A stretch of 64,000 nucleotides of DNA from Neospora caninum Liverpool (lineage: Eukaryota; Apicomplexa; Conoidasida; Eucoccidiorida; Sarcocystidae): positions 248,001-312,000 of the forward strand of contig NC_018391.1 of the NCBI RefSeq assembly GCF_000208865.1, given 5' to 3'. This document shows positions 21,301 through 33,573 of this stretch, piece after piece (within the stretch, counting starts at the first letter, position 1; each line of letters begins with the position of its first letter). Below the pieces are notes generated by a model. That model saw only the letters and a program-made list of their open reading frames with translations, was not told where the DNA came from and searched no databases. The translations under genes were made by a program, and so were the position numbers.

Positions 21301-22504
21301 GGAGGAAGTTCGAGACGACAGGCCGACTCTGCTGTTGTCGTGTTCTTTGCGGAAAGACTCCTTCCGAATGTCAGAGAGTCCAGAGTCCGTGCCATGGCCT
21401 CCCGACCTCCTTCAGCAACCGCGTGACGGCCTTCCCAGGGAAACACCGCAAGGTTGTTGCAGCCATATAGATATGCTGCAGCCTCCAGTCACAACTGCTC
21501 TTTCTGCGGAAGGTTCTGCCTCGCCTCAACTAAAAAAACGGACACTGGAATACGCGGGGTTGCCGCAAAAACACAGCACTACAGCTTCTGTCCAGCAACT
21601 CGGACCCAGACGGACCCTCCCCACCTCTCTAGAACACTGACAGACGTCCCTCTGGTGTGCACAAAGATCAGCCTGCGGTGGCTGTTTGGCGCTCACAAAC
21701 ACGCTCAAGTGGAGACTATACAGCCCCAGGTACACCTCTGTGTGCGACATCGCCGCCCCTGCAAGCTCCGCTCCCCTGCTGGAGCGCACGAGGCGTCAGA
21801 AAATGTTCTCTTGGGAACAAAAATGGATGTCAAAGGGCGTAAACACGAAAGACGCGAGACTGAGAAACCGACGGGGGTGCGCTCTAAAAGTGCTTCAGAT
21901 GACAGCACAACCTCTGAGATAAAAGATGTACAACGGCCACATTTGAAGGTTCGGACACGCCGTCGCTTCGGGGCTTCCGTCTGGCCAGACGCCAGGGCTG
22001 CAATCGATCCTGTGCGCGTCTTCGAAAGGATACTCCGGAACAGGAGCTTTGGACTGGCCGGGAAAGCTGGGTTTCTAATAACCTGCTGACTGTTTTGCCT
22101 TTGTGCCTGCCACCGTGGATAACCGCACCTGTTTCTGAGCAACGATTTACCGAAAAGCACTGAAGCCGAACTTCACTTTGAAGCCGCCTTTGGGCGCCCT
22201 CTGGACGGCGCCGTGCAAAGACGCACCTCCTAAGAGACATTGGACGAAAACGTTCCTCTTCTAACTATACCCCTGCGACGGATTCGCAGCAAGACATCTC
22301 CTCAGCGCCGAGTCTGGGACTACGGGGTACCACGGGCCATGAAACGCTGCTGACTGGTTTGAAAAGAGAACTGACGTTCCGCGCTTAAGCGAAAACACGT
22401 AGCCGCCCTGACACAATCCCTGGCGAGTCTCAAAAGTGGCCGCCGTTGGCCGGACAAGGACAGAAACACGATTCCATGCTCTGCCGACTCAGCCCCCACT
22501 GCTC
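18396..22504. other. 4.1 kb gene-poor spacer
   Basis: This lies upstream of the CHMP2-like gene and downstream of the 1344-residue gene. A (TA)n tract occupies about 18713-18755. The plus-strand frame 19462-20406 (314 codons) is fairly Lys/Glu rich but has no ATG near its start, and a minus-strand frame of 213 codons overlaps it. The plus frame 21454-22089 (211 codons) shows no domain. I do not call any of these a gene. Confidence 0.4.
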
Positions 22505-25500
22505 TCAAGAGAACCCCCAGGCACTGTAGAAACTGGACAGAGACGCCGAAAGAAACGACCCTGAAGATTCCGTGTCCACGACACCTTCGCGCTCTTCACG
22601 AGCCTGCCTTTCCTGGGTTCTTCCTTGCAATTCACCAGGACCGCACAGTTCCTGTCCCATTTCGTCGCCGTCCTCTTTACTCAGTGTCCTTTGTCGCATC
22701 TCGCCTTGGCCTCCCTCCCTGACGACAGGTTGTCGCGATACAGCCGCAGCGGATCCCCTCGTCTCCGGCGCGAGAAACACCGCCAAGGCCCCCATAGAGA
22801 AGAAACTTCCTGCAGGATGTCACCGAAAGACGAAGAAACCCCGGATCATATGGCGAAAAGTTAGGTCCTAAACGTCCGACACGGATGCAGGGATGCAACA
22901 CCAAAAAGTTCGCGTCTCCTGCCAAGGCTCCATCTCGCTATACACCCTGTACCGCTGACCCTGTGTCCTGACCGGAAACTGTCATTCTGCTGGATTCTAA
23001 GGTCAGTCGACGTGAATTTGAGGCGGGGAGGGGAGAACTTAGTTGCACTGTGCACGCAAGCAGTCATCCTGGTTGTGAGACAGAAACGCTTCGGTGCCGA
23101 CAACGCAGGGAAAAATCTACAACTGTCAGACTTCTCGGCTGTCTACGCCACCACAAAACCTCCTTTCGGCGGCATTTCGCACCTCAAATCATGATCGGAT
23201 TTCAAGGCCCCAACTGACACACGAGGCTTCCACGAGCTCGATCGCGCGACATCCCGGCACGCCAACTTTTACTTTTCTCACATTTCTCCGAACCCAGTCG
23301 TGGCCGCCGCTCACTGTCCACCTTACCTGTTTGGCTGTCGCTTTCAGGAGTTTCCGGCAAGCTCTGCAGGTGTTCCCCGCCCCAAGGGTCTGCCGAAGGA
23401 CAGGGACGGTCGACTCTCCGTTTCTCTTGCCTCTCCGCCTCGCAGCCGCCAACTCCCTTTCGGCCCTTCGCGGACTCCCCGTTCGCCAATGGCCTCCAGC
23501 CCGCTGGTACCCGGTCCCGTTCCTCTTCTGGACGGCCGAGCGGGTGACAGTGCACTTCTCTCACGCCGCAAAGGCCCCGCAGACCGCCCAGTCCATTCAC
23601 TGCGTTCGCGTCTGCGGTGCGCGCCTTCGCCCCCAGCGTCACTGGGTCGCCAGAGCCTGCCGCGCGTCCCTTTGTCCCTTTCTGCTCCGCGGGAGGGACA
23701 AGCTGAAGGCCTCGTCCCTCCCGCGGCGCCTCGTTCGCGCCCCCAGCGAGCGCTGAGCGCCCCGCCTCGCCCACAGAGAAGAGAGACACGTCGCACCCCC
23801 TGCCGCCAACAAAGGGCCTTTGGACGTTCAGAACTGGACTCAGCCCAACTGGCCGCTCTGAGGTTTGCGAAGAGCGACGAGAGAGAGGCGCGGCCTCCCA
23901 GTCAAACTCGTCGGACGGACGGTGTTTCGAAGAGATACCTGAAATCGTCGTCCCCGACAACGACGGCCTCTGGCTTGGCAGGTAACTTGCCTCCAACTTG
24001 TGACAATCGAGAAACAACCCCGAACGGGGATCCAGCTCTACACCTGGGCTGAGAGGCGCGTCGAACGCTGCGTTCTCGAGCAGATGTGTCTCCTGCGCCG
24101 CACGCTCGCCTGTCGAGACTCGCAGGCCGTTCCGAAAGTGAAGGCCTTCGCCCGATTCTGCATTTCCGGAGCTAGGCTCCCCAGGCGTCAGCCTCCACGG
24201 CGGCTCTCGAACCCTCTCCCCTCCCGAGTCGCTCGGCCAGTCCGCTCCGGTCTTCTCTGAGACGATGCGCGGCGCCGGCGACAGTTCGTAGCCGGCCTCG
24301 CCAGCGCCTCTCGCTGATTCACTGACGCTGCTGTCGCAACGGCTGCGACTGGAAACGGCCACGCGACTCGCGCCGCCTTCGGAAACATGCGCCTGTCCAG
24401 TCAACTGACTGAGGAAAGACATGAACGTCGTGTTCTCCACAGCCGTGGATGCGCCCGCCCCTCTTCCGAAACGACGGCCTCGACCGTCCCCCCGGAAACC
24501 CGGACCCTCGCGGTTCGTTTCTCTGTCTGCATGCGCAGCCGCACACTCGTCTCCTGTGTCGGTGGAGGAAACGGACTCGGGATCTCCGTATCCGCGTTCA
24601 AAGACACGCCCTTGGGTCCCGACCTGTCGCTGCGCTCTCGGCGACTGGTAGCCGCAACCTCGCCCAGAAGACGAACGGTCGGCGAAGCCACCCCGCTCGG
24701 CCCCTGAGGCCAAACTCGTCTGTGACATCGGACTCGTTTCTCCATTCCAACCCGCTCCGGCCTGCGCAGCAGTACGGGGCGAAGATCGGGGAAACCCTTC
24801 CTCTGCATCCGACACTGTATCCCCTGAGCGGATGCAGTCTTCATGTGGACTGTCTCGGCCGTTTGCGCCGCTCAACTGAGGATCTTCCGTAGCTTTCACG
24901 CTGCGGGGGGTGCGAATAGGCCGTCGCGCGTCCGCCCCTCTGCGTCCCTCTGCGGGGACCACCACCGGGGACGGGCAAGCGTCAGGGCCCGAGGAGACGT
25001 CGCTGTCGTCGGTTTTGAGGCCTTCAGCACTCAGCATCTGGTCTCCGAAAAGCAGCGCACCCAAGAAGGTACCATCTGCCAAGAGCTGCAAACCTGCGAG
25101 AGAGCTCTGCGACTCGCCACCCGAGACGCGCACCTGCCTGCCTCTCCTCACCTGACTCCCGCGCTCAGGGGGCGACCTCCGGCGCATGCTCCGACCGCGT
25201 CGAATGCGCGTGTCTAGCCCATACCCCTCGCGGGAGCCGGCCACGGGCGCATCTCCTCGGGCGCGTCTCGAACCGAAAGCGCTTTGCGGCACCGAAGATG
25301 ATCCCGACACGGAGGCGCCTGCTCTTCCCGTCCCTTCTTCATGGTCGCGGAACCCTCGAAAGTCTTCAGCTCGCCCCCCCCAGTCCCTCTCGACTCCCGG
25401 GGCAGCAGCCGTCCGGACCCAGCCGGAGCCGCTCTGGTCTGTCGCGGACAACGCGACCGCCCCTGCAGTCGCTCGCGCCCGTCTATAGGCCGAAGCGCGG

Positions 25501-27056
25501 CCGTGTTTCGCGTGTCCGGCGCCCAAGCCGAGGGTTCTCAGGCGGAGCTCCTGAAGCAGCTGCTGCTGTTCCAGTCTTTGCCGGTCGATGTCGCTGTCTG
25601 CGTCCGAGCTCGGATCGGAACTGCGTCTGTAGTCTGCCCCCAGAAGGGCGCGAGAAAGCTGCAGAAACTGACTGCCAGCGTGCATCCCAAACAGTCCGGC
25701 CTCCGGCGCTGGCGTCTCGGCCTCCGAGGAACTGCTGCGGTCGCTACCCTCGCGATCCCCGCTGGATCGCCCACGAGAGTGTCTCCCAGAGCGGCCCCGC
25801 GGGTACCAGGCGACCTCCCCGCCGACCACAGGATCCCCCGGGGCTCGACTGCCGACGCGGCGGCGCACGGGGCTCGACTGCCGACGCGGCGAGGGCGAGA
25901 CAGAAGTGCTACTTCCAGAGCTGCTGCTCGTGAAGCCTTCGACGTAGTGGCCTATCACGGGGGCGAAGGGCTGGTTCGACTCCCGGACCAGATGGGTCCA
26001 AGGCGACTCCTGTTCCTCCTCGGATGTCTGTACCGTTGCGGCGAGGCGAGATGGCGAAGCCTCTTCCACTGAAGAGGCCAGAGAAGGCGCGGCCGGAGTC
26101 ACGCGAGAAACGCCTTGGCCGACCTCTGCGAGGCTCCAGAGACCAGGCGATTCCCTCTCGACCGCGGCTGACGACGCGGACGTCTCCACGCTCGCTTGTT
26201 CGTCGAGTCCCGCCGGCGACAAGGTTCCTACCCAGCTCTCGACTGGACCGTTTTTTGCAGCCAAACGGGTTGCGCCGGAGAAGCCACGGCCGACGCTCCA
26301 GCCGCGACGGCCTTCCACAGGCCTGGCCGAGGCGAAAGCACGCCCCCCCGGAGACCCGGTGTGTGCGCCCGAAGGCCCAAGTGGAGACTCGGCCGCGACA
26401 CGCGTTGACACGGACGCGTCGGTGCGCGGCCGTCGCTGCACAGAAGCCATGGTCCCGAAAGAAGAGACATGCGAGGCAGGGGAAGGCCTTGGCTTCAACC
26501 GGGGGTGATTCAAACTAGACGCAGCACCGCTCGGCGCCTCACATACCGCCTCAGAGCCCCCTAGCTGCTGTCTCGCTCCAATCGGCGATCGCACTCCCCT
26601 CGCTGGGTCCGGGTGGTCCTCAACAGTGAGGCGAGTTGCCGACGCTTCGTCACGCGGGCAAACGGCGCCCGCCAGAGGAGACGGCCGCGATCCAGCAGGA
26701 GACACTGGAGACTTCCCCTCTTCCAGAGAAGCGCCGCTCCGACACTCGAAGGCGCGAGCGGAGACAGAGTCGCCCGCCGGACCCACAGCGGGGGCTGCGG
26801 AAGACGATCGCGGCGCGGCCGTTCGAGACGCCGACACGGGGAGACGAGGCGTAGATGACACAGACGAATGGGCCACAGACGACAGAGCGACGGCCAAGGG
26901 ACAATAAGGGAAAACTTCTCGAGACGCACAGAGCTGCGGCGGGGAGAAAGACGGCCGGCCCGACACGCTGACGCCCCGCGGGCTCGCTGCCTCCGTCGCT
27001 CGAGCTGGTCGTCCGAAGCCCCAGGGCTGTTTCTGGTGCAGAGGCGGATTGATCAT
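22505..27056 (-). CDS. Large low-complexity protein of unknown function
   Basis: Two minus-strand exons, 27056-23327 and 22809-22505, join in phase 1 across a GTAAGG...CTGCAG intron, giving 1344 residues. The first ATG (MINPPLHQKQPWGFG) is the first Met in the frame and has A at -3. No catalytic or nucleic-acid-binding domain is recognisable. The protein is rich in Ser, Arg, Gly and Ala, with SRS- and RRR-type clusters around residues 450-700. More ordered-looking stretches lie near residues 700-730 (LAGLQLLADGTFLGALLFG) and 1080-1130 (DPRSGLFLDCHKLEASYLP). The second exon encodes a charged, probably helical segment (LSKEDGDEMGQEL...ERQAREERE) and ends FYSAWGFS. No signal peptide or membrane segment is evident. 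Without the splice the frame would end at 23202 in Arg-rich sequence of different character, which favours the intron. Confidence 0.7.
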
Positions 27057-29707
27057 TGTGCGAGCGGGAGGGGGGGGGCGGGGGAGAGAGAGAAAGGCGA
27101 CGAGACGAGACAGCGGAGGCCACGGCAGCGGCCGGGAAACCCTCGAAGTAAGATCGACAGAAGAGTGGCAACCGTGGAATCCCAAGCAGGATTCCCCCCA
27201 GCGTTCTGCAGGCCAGCGAACGCAGGATCTTTTTACGCCTTAAAGAAAGCGCACGGAGGGCGACCTGGTGTTCCGTTTACGAGCGAAGCCGGCGCACAGA
27301 AGCGCGCCGAGCCCATCCGCTTCTCGGTGGCTTTCGACCGGTTTCCATGACACACGCGAGCTTCGGATACACCGCAGAGGGGAGGCGATTCAGCAAAAAA
27401 CACGAAGGACAATCAGGGGTTGAGTCAAGGAGTAACAAATCAGCCAGAAGGGAGAGAGACGTATCCCATGCTCTCTGCGTGTGTAGCCGGTGTTTCCATG
27501 CCGGGACGGCGCTCGCGAAAAAGACCGCCACGTTTCAACACGCCAAAGTGGCGACGAAGGCCTGGACTTTCTTTAGTTCCGTTAGACCCAGCATCTCGCA
27601 AAACGTTAAGAAACTTGAGAAGAGCAGCGTCTTTGTACAGGTTTTAGGAAAGGCAAGGGCGGGAGCCCGGAAATCCCACGAGGTCAGGGAGAAAGTGTTG
27701 CTGCGTCTCCGACGGGAAACGAACCACGCCTTTAGGGATTCCTTTGCAGTGCAGCTGACGGCCTCGAAAAGAATTTAAATGCGTGCTGCGAGGGAAATAT
27801 CCCTTGTACAGCCGCTTCGCCGAGTAAACACACCAAGCGGCTGAGGACCGCACCTCCCGCATCGCCCAAAAAAGTCCATCACTTGGAGAAAAAACGCTGC
27901 TGGTGCCTTTTCCAGGACGTCGAATTTCATGGTTGGACGGCTGGCGACTGCTTTGGTAGCACAGCGCTCAGTCACATGCATGTTTGTGCCTGCGGGTAAT
28001 AGGCGGAGAAATTCAACAACACCGTACCCTCTCGAGAACGCGTCTCGGTTGCTCGATTGTGTAGGCCGCTCGAGGCGCCAGGTGAAGGAGTCGCAGATGG
28101 TTTTTCTGCACACGAACTCTGTAGCTTGCTGAAATACTTCCGCACACTTCTCCGCATAATGCCGTAACGCCTGCGACCCATTTCGGGATAAACGAGGATC
28201 TAGTGGTGTTCGCGTATCCATTTCGCGTCGAAGATTCCCCCGTCTCTCGTTTTTTTCGATTCCGCCGACCGCGAGTCGCCGCTGTACGGGTTTTCCAGGG
28301 TCTAGGAACAGACGCCACAGCGCCCGCCCGTCTCGGCTTCGAGAGCCCTATCGGCTAGAACAAGCAAAATGGAACGGCAAAAAGAAGAAAACGGAAAGGC
28401 AGATAAGAGTCTCATGTAGTGGCGAAGCTGAAAGCGGCGAAGTACCAGTTCACTCGAGGATTGTTGCTCTCCGGGGAGCGAGAGCTGGGGCAGTGGGATC
28501 AACGGCTTTGTATGAATTTGTGCTTGCCACGATCGGAAAAGAAAACGCAGAGAGCATGCGACACACAGGAGTGAGTTGGTTCTCTGTATTTTGGCGTGTA
28601 TAGTCACTAAATATGGTTTGGAGGCCGAAGAAAACGCGGAACCTACACGGAGAGTCACCCCCGCGCGAAGCTAGGGCATCGTGTGCCTGACGCTCGGACC
28701 AGGAGACCCATCCCTCCGACGCAGGAAAGACACGTGGTTACATGCAGCGAAAACAACACGGCTACAGGCGCCGGGTGAAAGATCATATGCTCACTTGTTC
28801 CGACTTTGGAACCGAACAAACCCAGTCACCGGTTTGGTTGTGACAGTGTGAGTCCAGAAACTAGGCACTCCCCTCCGTGTTGACGCTTGCTGTCTAGGTG
28901 TGTAGTGAGAGTCATTTCAGAGTTTCATGTCTGTGAAGCTACGAAGAGCGTCGCGCGACGGACTGCACATTCACGAGTACAGCTTTTTGTACGTCACATT
29001 GGACTCTCTTCGATTGCAAGTTTACAATCCGTGGGCTTCTGTACAGCTCATGGCCGCAGCACAGGCTCCTACCTCTCATCGCCGCGTAGTCCTTGTCTAA
29101 CGGCGAGCTTGCAAAGAAACACCAGACGGCAACAGACACGATCCTGATGTCCCACGGACTGCCGCCAGGCGCTCTGGATTATCGTTCACGCCGTGCCCAA
29201 CTTCCGGCCTCGTGTTCATGTTTATGCTTACCGGGGGGTACTGTATGCCTCTGCAGTCAACTGCGTGGGCGAGCTTGAAAAAAACGCTTTCGGAATGATT
29301 CTGTTGCCATACGCTTTTCTCGCGCAGCAAAGAAATATACACGCCTATCTCTATATACAGACATACGTGTACATACACATGAGTTTAGGCGTCGCCTCCA
29401 ATTGAAATGGCATAGACTTCAACCAAATATTTGCCCAGCCAGGCGTCACTGCGATTATGCACGTGCACACACGTTTCCACAATTCATTCCGAAAGTACTT
29501 AAAAAAACGCGTCGAAAAACGTCTCTTCCTCTATATGCGCAGAGCGTCTTTGCCGCTGAAATTCGCGTTTCACGCATGTTCGAACTCGGAGTAAGGATGC
29601 GTCCCTGCTCTCGTGCCTGGCAGCAGCGATATCTCCAGAAAGTGGTTTAGAGCTTCTTGTTCCTGTGTTTCACGACCCCCCCCCCTCCGGCGCCAGCCCC
29701 CGCCGTA
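27057..29707. other. Spacer between two minus-strand genes
   Basis: About 2.65 kb with no supported gene. It contains the upstream region of the 1344-residue gene and the 3' flank of the 29.7-33.6 kb gene. A G-rich run (27068-27084) lies about 12 bases upstream of the ATG at 27056. Open frames on both strands are short and unrelated to known families. Confidence 0.4.
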
Positions 29708-32700
29708 TTACCACCTGCGATTGCTCCAGGAAATGAGAGATCGATGTTTCCTTTCCAAGATTTTCTGTTCCCGAACCCTTTCGAGGAAGGCAATGACTTG
29801 CTGCAGATCTCCGCTCGCCACCGCGTCTTCCTCTTTCGCCCCCAGCCCCTTTCCGCCCCCCCCGGCTGCTCCCGGCGCCTGCGCATGCGCTCCACGCGCG
29901 TCCACTGGGAAGAAAGCAACTTCTTGAGAACCTATCAGCGACACAGGGAACGCCTCAACCGTCTTCGAGTGCACGCGTTCGATTCTTGCGCCTTCGCCTC
30001 GCATCCCGCTCCCCCCGCCCCTCCGGCTGAGCGGTGCGTCCTCACGGTCGCTCGCCTCCCGGCTTTGGCGCCCAACTAGCGTCGAGAAGGCCAAGGGCCC
30101 TCGAGGCCGCGCGCGCTGTGACGGCGACTGCCGTTGCAGCGAGACGTGGAGAAGCCGGAGACCCTCGGAAAGATCTTCCCTCTGCTCCGCGGAAAAGTCG
30201 TCTGAAGAAATGCAAACATGTTGCCAGCACGCGTGACGCCAGGGCGAAAGAGAAAGCCGACGCCCCCAAGAGACACGCACGCGATGCAGGCAAACGAAAG
30301 GGACAGTACAAGAAGCAGTCGTGGCGGCAACCCAGTCACCACTCTCTCTCTCTTTACCTTTCCGGCCCTTCTTACCACCCCTACCTCTCTCTCGCACCTC
30401 CTCTGTGTGCGCCATGCCGCTCCAGATATTCCAAGTTTCTGGGTCTCTCTCTCAGTGATCCCTGATATACCCACTCTCGCTCCGAGCAGCCTCCATCCTC
30501 AAGCTGCGTTGCTGAGGCCATGCACTGGCTCGGACAATCGACGACGACGCGGGCGAGACAAAAGGTTCCATACAGCGCCCTCACCTGTTCGATTGCAGAG
30601 AGTTCTCAAAAGCAGCGCCACCGTTGAGGGACGCGCCGCGCGGACTCTGACGACCTGGCAGAGAAAGAGAAGATCGCAAGCACCAGCGAAACACACAACG
30701 GCGATTCCTAAACTGGCGTGCTGATTCCCGCAAACCAGGAACCGAAGAAAGACTGAGACTTCCGTTTTCCCCAACAGCCTTGTTCGTTCACCACGTCTTC
30801 CGCTAACCCCCGAAAGCACACCTGCGCCCGTCGCCCACTTTCTTCTTCGCACGTGCCTGCTGGCTGCGGGGCGTCGCCGGCTGTGGCGCGCTCGCCCCCA
30901 CTTCGTCCCTCTCTCTCTGAGACTCTCCGTCCACTCCTTTTCAGTCCCCTCTGTGTTCACAAACTCAGAACGCGCCCGTCGCACGTCGTCGTTCGTCTGC
31001 CTCACTGCGTTCATGCACTCAACGACGTCGCCGGCCAACAGCGTGGCCTTCATTTCTCTGCGATCGGCTTCCTGGAACACGCGAGCCTTGAGGGCGTGCC
31101 CGAGCGCTCGCCGTTCCTCTGTTTGTTCTCTGAGCGCCTCCCTCGCCGTTCTCTCGCCCCAGAAGAAACGCCTGTCCTCGGACGCCCTGTCACCTCCACT
31201 TGCCGGGCCTTCTCTCCCGTCCCCCGCCGGGGCCGGCGTCTCCACGTGTTCGTGGCCTGTCTCGCGAAGCGATTCACCAGGATCGTCTCCGTCTGCTTGC
31301 TCCAGGAGAGACGCGACACCGCGCTGCACTTGGTCGAGGGCGACCGCTGCGGCGGGGAGGGCGACGAGCGCCTCTGCATGCGAAAACTCGCCGAGAGACG
31401 ACCGAAGCAGCATCCGCTGGAGGCGAGAAGCGGTCTGCCGAAGCCGACGCAGTGAGGAGACTCCCCACGCGCCCTCGCCGCCGGACTCACAAGCCTCCAA
31501 CTCACGTGATTCTCCCGCGTCGCGTTTGGCGTCGTCTGGTGTTTCGATCGAGAGTTCCTGTCTTTGTGGAGGCGCGGGCTTCGTCGGCAAAGAGGCCGAC
31601 GAGCCGGCGCGATCGCAGGTTGCGTTGCCGCGATCTCCGACGGTCCTTCTCTCTCCGGCGACTCCTCGCTGGCCCCGCCTGGGACACATCGCGCGTTCCC
31701 GCGTAGCGTGTCCAGTCCCATGCTGGAAGTGTGTCTGTTCAGCCGAGCGCAGAAAATGCAACAAAATGTGCGTCCCCGCCGTCGCGAGCAGAGGGAGAAA
31801 CGGAAGGTTTTCCCGTCTGCCTTGGGAGCCTGCGTCTCGCTCAAAATCCACCGCCCGGTCGCAGCATCGCTCTAAATAACCCCACACGACTCTTTCCAAG
31901 CACGGAAGAGACGCGTCTCCGTATTTGTCCGCTGGTCGACTGACGCTGAGCGTTTCGGAATCCGACGTCCTGTCCTGCCTCCCCTTCTTTTCTAATTCTC
32001 CCTCGTTTTCGCTGGTCTCTGGCGTCTTCGCCGCCTCTGTGGGGCTTCCCAGAGTGTCTCCTTGGGCCGGGGGACCCTGTCCCCTCGGGCGTGAACGAAC
32101 GGCGGGTAGGGCGGCGGCGAGCATGTCCAGAAGGCGAATCTCCTCCTCGAGGACGCGCTGTCCATCATTGAAACTGTCCTCCCTCACCAAACGCGGAATG
32201 GTATTCTGGAAAGCGCCCGCTTTCTTGTCGAGGTCCAGAACCCACTGAGCAGGGCGCGGAGCAGGAGCGCAGGCAGCCGGACTGGACAGCCGAGACTGGT
32301 CGGAGTCGGAGAAGAGGAACAAACGGAAGAGGATGGGCGACAACGAGCGCAGAACAGGGCGCACGCAGGCTGCTTGGTGGTAGCCGAGAAGAATGCAGAT
32401 TTTATCTTCATCGGAAAAGAAATCCGTCGCCCACCCGCCCGAGACGATGCTGGCCGCACCGACTTGCGCCCCGCTGAGGAGCCTTCCGGTCCCTACCGTT
32501 TCCTCGTTTTCTCCATCTCGCTCGCGAACGTAGCCGGGGACGGGGCACGAAGACTGTGAAGCAGCCTCCAAGAATGATGCTACCGGAGAAGATAAGGATG
32601 AAGAAGATGAGGATGAAGACGATGAAGATGAAGAAGATGAGGAAGGTGAATGGGAAGAAGAGAAGGGCGGGAACGAAGAAGATAGAGATGTGGAGAGGAG

Positions 32701-33573
32701 CTCAGATGCAGTAGATTGCACAAGACGCTCGACAACTTCCGCGTTTGGTGCAGAGTAGATAGCGGAGGCTGCATCAGGTTTCTGCAGAACGTGGAGGAGG
32801 AGAAGACGAAGAAGAACAGAACTGTGTCGGAGCGGCCGATGCCACCCGAGAAGCACGAATGCCTGGGCGATAACCGGCGCATGCAGCGGCAACTCCAGGC
32901 TGTCTAAATGATCGCGCAAATGCAAAGTTGCACGTCGCCAGGGGAGAGCCGACAAGGGTCTCCCCGACGCCGCGAGAAACGCGAGACGGTCGACCGCCTC
33001 CACCGCCAGCGCGGCGGCGCGCGTCGCGCCCCGAGGGCGGCCTTGGGAAGAGAAGCGTGGGGACGAAAAGAGCGAGGGCGAGGTGAAGCCGAATTGAGGC
33101 GTGCAAGACAAACGCCCGGAGAGAGCGGAAGAGTGCAGGGCGACCGGAGGAAGGGGAACAAGAAGAGAAGGCAAACGAGATGGGCCAGGAAGAGACTCTA
33201 AAGTGCCGCTGAAGCGCGTGCACGAAGCCAGAGCCGGAGGCCAGGGAGGAAAAGAAGGAAAGAGAACAGCATGAGAAGACGGCGAAGAGGACGATGAAGA
33301 AGAGGGAGCGGAAGGTAACCGAGGTGAATAAGGAGAAGAAGGAGAAGAAGAAAAGGAGGAATATGGAGAGGAACAAGACGAGGATGAAGAAGGAGAGAAA
33401 GGCGAGGAGCAGGGCGGCGAAGGAGAAGATGGAGATCGACAAGACGCAGACGTAGAAGGCAGAGCGGAGAGAGAAGGACCACGTCCCGAAGGGTAAATTC
33501 TTTTCCTCAACGTGTGTTTGAGCGTGGCGCCAGCCTGGGCATGGCGAGCTTGAAAGAAGCTCCAGAGACGCAT
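29708..33573 (-). CDS. Unknown protein, possibly mitochondrial
   Basis: The main exon opens at the first ATG of a long minus-strand frame (33573) and runs to about 30818, where GCGCAG is followed by GTGTGC. A second exon, 30654-30585, joins in phase 1 and ends at a GTGAGG donor. The last clearly coding frame, about 30206-29708, starts DDFSAEQREDLSEGL and ends SLISWSNRRW. One or two small exons between 30585 and about 30206 are needed to restore phase. The N-terminus (MRLWSFFQARHAQAGATLKH) is basic and lacks acidic residues, like a mitochondrial presequence. The body has helical Leu-rich stretches (about 120-220) broken by runs of 10 or more Ser. Many mitochondrial RNA-binding helical-repeat proteins of apicomplexans look like this, but I see no RAP or PPR signature, so function is unassigned. 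Confidence 0.6.

Noticed and set aside
32580..33420. GAAGATGAG purine-rich tract as a regulatory or repeat element
   Set aside because: It is in frame in the minus-strand 29.7-33.6 kb gene and encodes poly-Ser; coding low complexity explains it.
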